Shown here in pieces: positions 43,588-46,552 of a DNA stretch of 46,552 nt. The position numbers and the translations under genes were made by a program. The stretch spans positions 1 to 46,552 of the forward strand of contig JAGUQX010000046.1 of NCBI GenBank assembly GCA_030153485.1, given 5' to 3'. The notes under the pieces were generated by a model. That model was not told the origin of the DNA and ran no database searches. It was given only the letters and a program-made list of their open reading frames with translations. This DNA comes from Oscillospiraceae bacterium (lineage in GTDB: Bacteria > Bacillota > Clostridia > Oscillospirales > Ruminococcaceae). Numbering within the stretch: position 1 is the first letter of the stretch; each line of letters opens with the position of its first letter.

Positions 43588-44742
43588 TTGAATATTGATA
43601 AATTAGATTCGTTAAAGAGTATATATTCGGATCTTAATAATTCTATTATTATTTGTGATAATGATTATAACATTATATGGGTTAATAATTTTACTGAAAA
43701 ATATATTGAAAATTTTTCAAATAAACAAAATATAAAAAAGATTTTTCCTATATATGATTATGATAAAATAACAGAAAAGATATTAGAAAAAGAAACATGC
43801 GAAACAAAAGAAATTAGTGTTAATTTTTCTAATATTTCTCTAGAGTTTATGCCAATTATTTATAATTCTAAAGTTGAAGGAACTGTTGTTTTTATTAAAA
43901 GCTCTGATTCTTTTTTTAGTATGCCATTTTCGTTAGATATAGATAGGATAGTATCCGCTGTTTCTGGTCAGTTTAGGTCTCCTTTATTTAGTATTTTTAA
44001 TTTGTTAGCTCCTTTGTCTAGAAGGCTGGAGGAACATGAATTATATGATGATATAGAATATATAAATCATATAGCTAGAAATTGTTATAAAATGATAAAA
44101 TCCACTGTAAATTTATCAGAATATTTTAAAATTGCTGATTCTTCTAATAAAAAAACGGATAATAATTTAACTTTTAAAAGGTTGAATATAAATAAATATT
44201 TAGAGGATATGTGTAAATCTATCCAGATTATACTTACATCTTCGGATATAAACTTAGAATATACTATGACAAGCGAAATAATTATAACTAATATAGATCC
44301 AGAACGCTTTTCTATTGCTTTTTTAAATATAATATCAAATTCATGTGTTTATACAAGTCCAGGAAATACTATACATGTGTCTTTAGAAAGGTCTAGAACA
44401 GATGCGGTTATAACGGTTTCTGATAGTGGTGTTGGAATATCTAAAGAAAGATTAAATAAAGTTTTTGAACCTTATTATTCGTATAATCCAAATTTTATTT
44501 CGGAAAGTATGCATACTGGTCTTGGTTTAACTATTGTTAAAAAAATTATTGAGGCTCATAATGGCAGCTATTTTTTAAATAGTGTGGAAAATAAAGGAAC
44601 ATCTATTGCTATAAAGTTTCCTATTAACGATGATATAAATGTTATGCCATATTTAGAATCTAATACAGCAAACTATATAGCTAATAAATTTTCTCCCTTG
44701 TATATTTTTCTTGCAGATCTCTGCGATTTTAATACGTTTTAG
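43588..44742 (+). CDS. Histidine-kinase-like protein lacking the phosphoacceptor histidine
   Basis: A 384-residue soluble protein with an N-terminal PAS-like domain (about 12-105), a HisKA-like helical region (about 115-200) and a well-kept HATPase domain (about 205-350): N box FLNIISNSCVYTSPGN, G1 DSGVGISKERLNKVFEPYY, G2 HTGLGLTIVKKIIEAHNG. At the place of the S-H-E-L-R-T-P-L motif it reads SGQFRSPL, so the phosphorylated His is Gly127. There is no membrane helix and no response regulator nearby. I chose TTG at 43588 because gaggtg lies nine bases before it; a GTG at 43576 overlaps that site. It is 27 bases before pyrG. It may be a pseudokinase or a kinase acting on another protein residue. 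Confidence 0.82.
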   Translation: MNIDKLDSLKSIYSDLNNSIIICDNDYNIIWVNNFTEKYIENFSNKQNIKKIFPIYDYDKITEKILEKETCETKEISVNFSNISLEFMPIIYNSKVEGTVVFIKSSDSFFSMPFSLDIDRIVSAVSGQFRSPLFSIFNLLAPLSRRLEEHELYDDIEYINHIARNCYKMIKSTVNLSEYFKIADSSNKKTDNNLTFKRLNINKYLEDMCKSIQIILTSSDINLEYTMTSEIIITNIDPERFSIAFLNIISNSCVYTSPGNTIHVSLERSRTDAVITVSDSGVGISKERLNKVFEPYYSYNPNFISESMHTGLGLTIVKKIIEAHNGSYFLNSVENKGTSIAIKFPINDDINVMPYLESNTANYIANKFSPLYIFLADLCDFNTF

Positions 44743-44766
44743 TATATTTATTATAAGGAGTTTTAA

Positions 44767-46365
<1,599 letters not shown>

Positions 46366-46386
46366 CAAAAAAATATATAAAAATCA

Positions 46387-46415
46387 TTGACAATACCCTT
46401 TCTGCATGGTATACT
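46387..46415 (+). promoter_or_regulatory. Promoter for tRNA-Lys
   Basis: TTGACA (46387-46392), 17-base spacer, TATACT (46410-46415), 19 bases before the mature tRNA 5' end. Confidence 0.88.
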
Positions 46416-46434
46416 AATTAAGCACTAAGGGTGA

Positions 46435-46510
46435 GAGCCACTAGCTCAGTTGGCAGAGCATTTGACTTTTAATCAAAGGGTCCCGAGTTCGAGTCTCGGG
46501 TGGCTCACCA
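46435..46510 (+). tRNA. tRNA-Lys (anticodon UUU)
   Basis: A complete cloverleaf: acceptor GAGCCAC/GTGGCTC, D arm TAGCTCAGTTGGCAGAGCA, anticodon stem TTTGA/TCAAA with loop CTTTTAA, T arm CCGAGTTCGAGTCTCGG, encoded CCA at 46508-46510. Confidence 0.96.
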
Positions 46511-46523
46511 TTTAAAAATACTC

Positions 46524-46552
46524 GGTTAGGTTTATTTTATATAAACCTAACC
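46524..46552 (+). terminator. Probable terminator after tRNA-Lys, cut by the window edge
   Basis: ggttaggttta (46524-46534) pairs perfectly with taaacctaacc (46542-46552) around a 7-base loop. The window ends at the base of the stem, so the T tract cannot be seen. Confidence 0.7.

Overview
The window is AT-rich DNA from what looks like a low-GC Gram-positive bacterium of the Clostridia type. The evidence is the gene order RNase J–gdpP–rplI–dnaB, a spoVG gene, a FliA/SigD-type sigma factor, strong AGGAGG-like ribosome binding sites, many TTG and GTG starts, and TTGACA/TATAAT promoters with 17-base spacing. I cannot place it at genus level. Nothing looks like phage, an insertion sequence, CRISPR or a plasmid. 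The window is almost entirely chromosomal housekeeping with a few accessory genes, and I found no clearly undescribed multigene system. The most unusual items are single-gene oddities.

Layout. 1-107: the C-terminal tail of an upstream gene, made of 15-base tandem repeats. 198-3714 (+): sigma-28 factor, GNAT acetyltransferase, branched-chain aminotransferase and an RluA-type pseudouridine synthase. 3805-6065 (+): a complete polar amino-acid ABC importer. A 56-base perfect palindrome at 6061-6116 separates it from a convergent GTP-type PEP carboxykinase (-). 8153-18636 (+): a probable long operon with alaS, a HinT-like protein, comEC, holA, an RNase M5-like Toprim protein, an MBOAT O-acyltransferase with its DHHW-family partner, and a DUF3048 lipoprotein; it ends at a terminator at 18653. 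18940-22131 (+): a large secreted chitinase with two GH18 domains and three chitin-binding modules, on its own promoter and terminator.

22299-32223 (-): a seven-gene operon, RNase J, gdpP, rplI, dnaB, tilS, hpt and ftsH, linking RNA decay, c-di-AMP turnover, ribosome, replication, tRNA modification, purine salvage and membrane proteolysis. Upstream of it is a 450-base gap with a promoter and two strong hairpins, then a nucleotidyltransferase/phosphomannomutase-like fusion (-). 35169-39840 (+): an ABC-2 exporter operon (ATPase, permease, GldG-like, DUF4340) ended by a 44-base palindrome shared with spoVG (-). Then come murC (+), tRNA-Glu and tRNA-Met (-), a GAPDH (-), a histidine-kinase-like protein without its phosphoacceptor histidine (+), CTP synthase (+) and tRNA-Lys (+).

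Main observations: rplI has no AUG, GUG or UUG start and appears to begin at AUC (or AUU). ComEC has lost the metallo-beta-lactamase motif, the histidine kinase has lost its His, and the sugar nucleotidyltransferase carries a phosphomannomutase domain without its catalytic serine loop. At least five proteins carry in-frame minisatellites.
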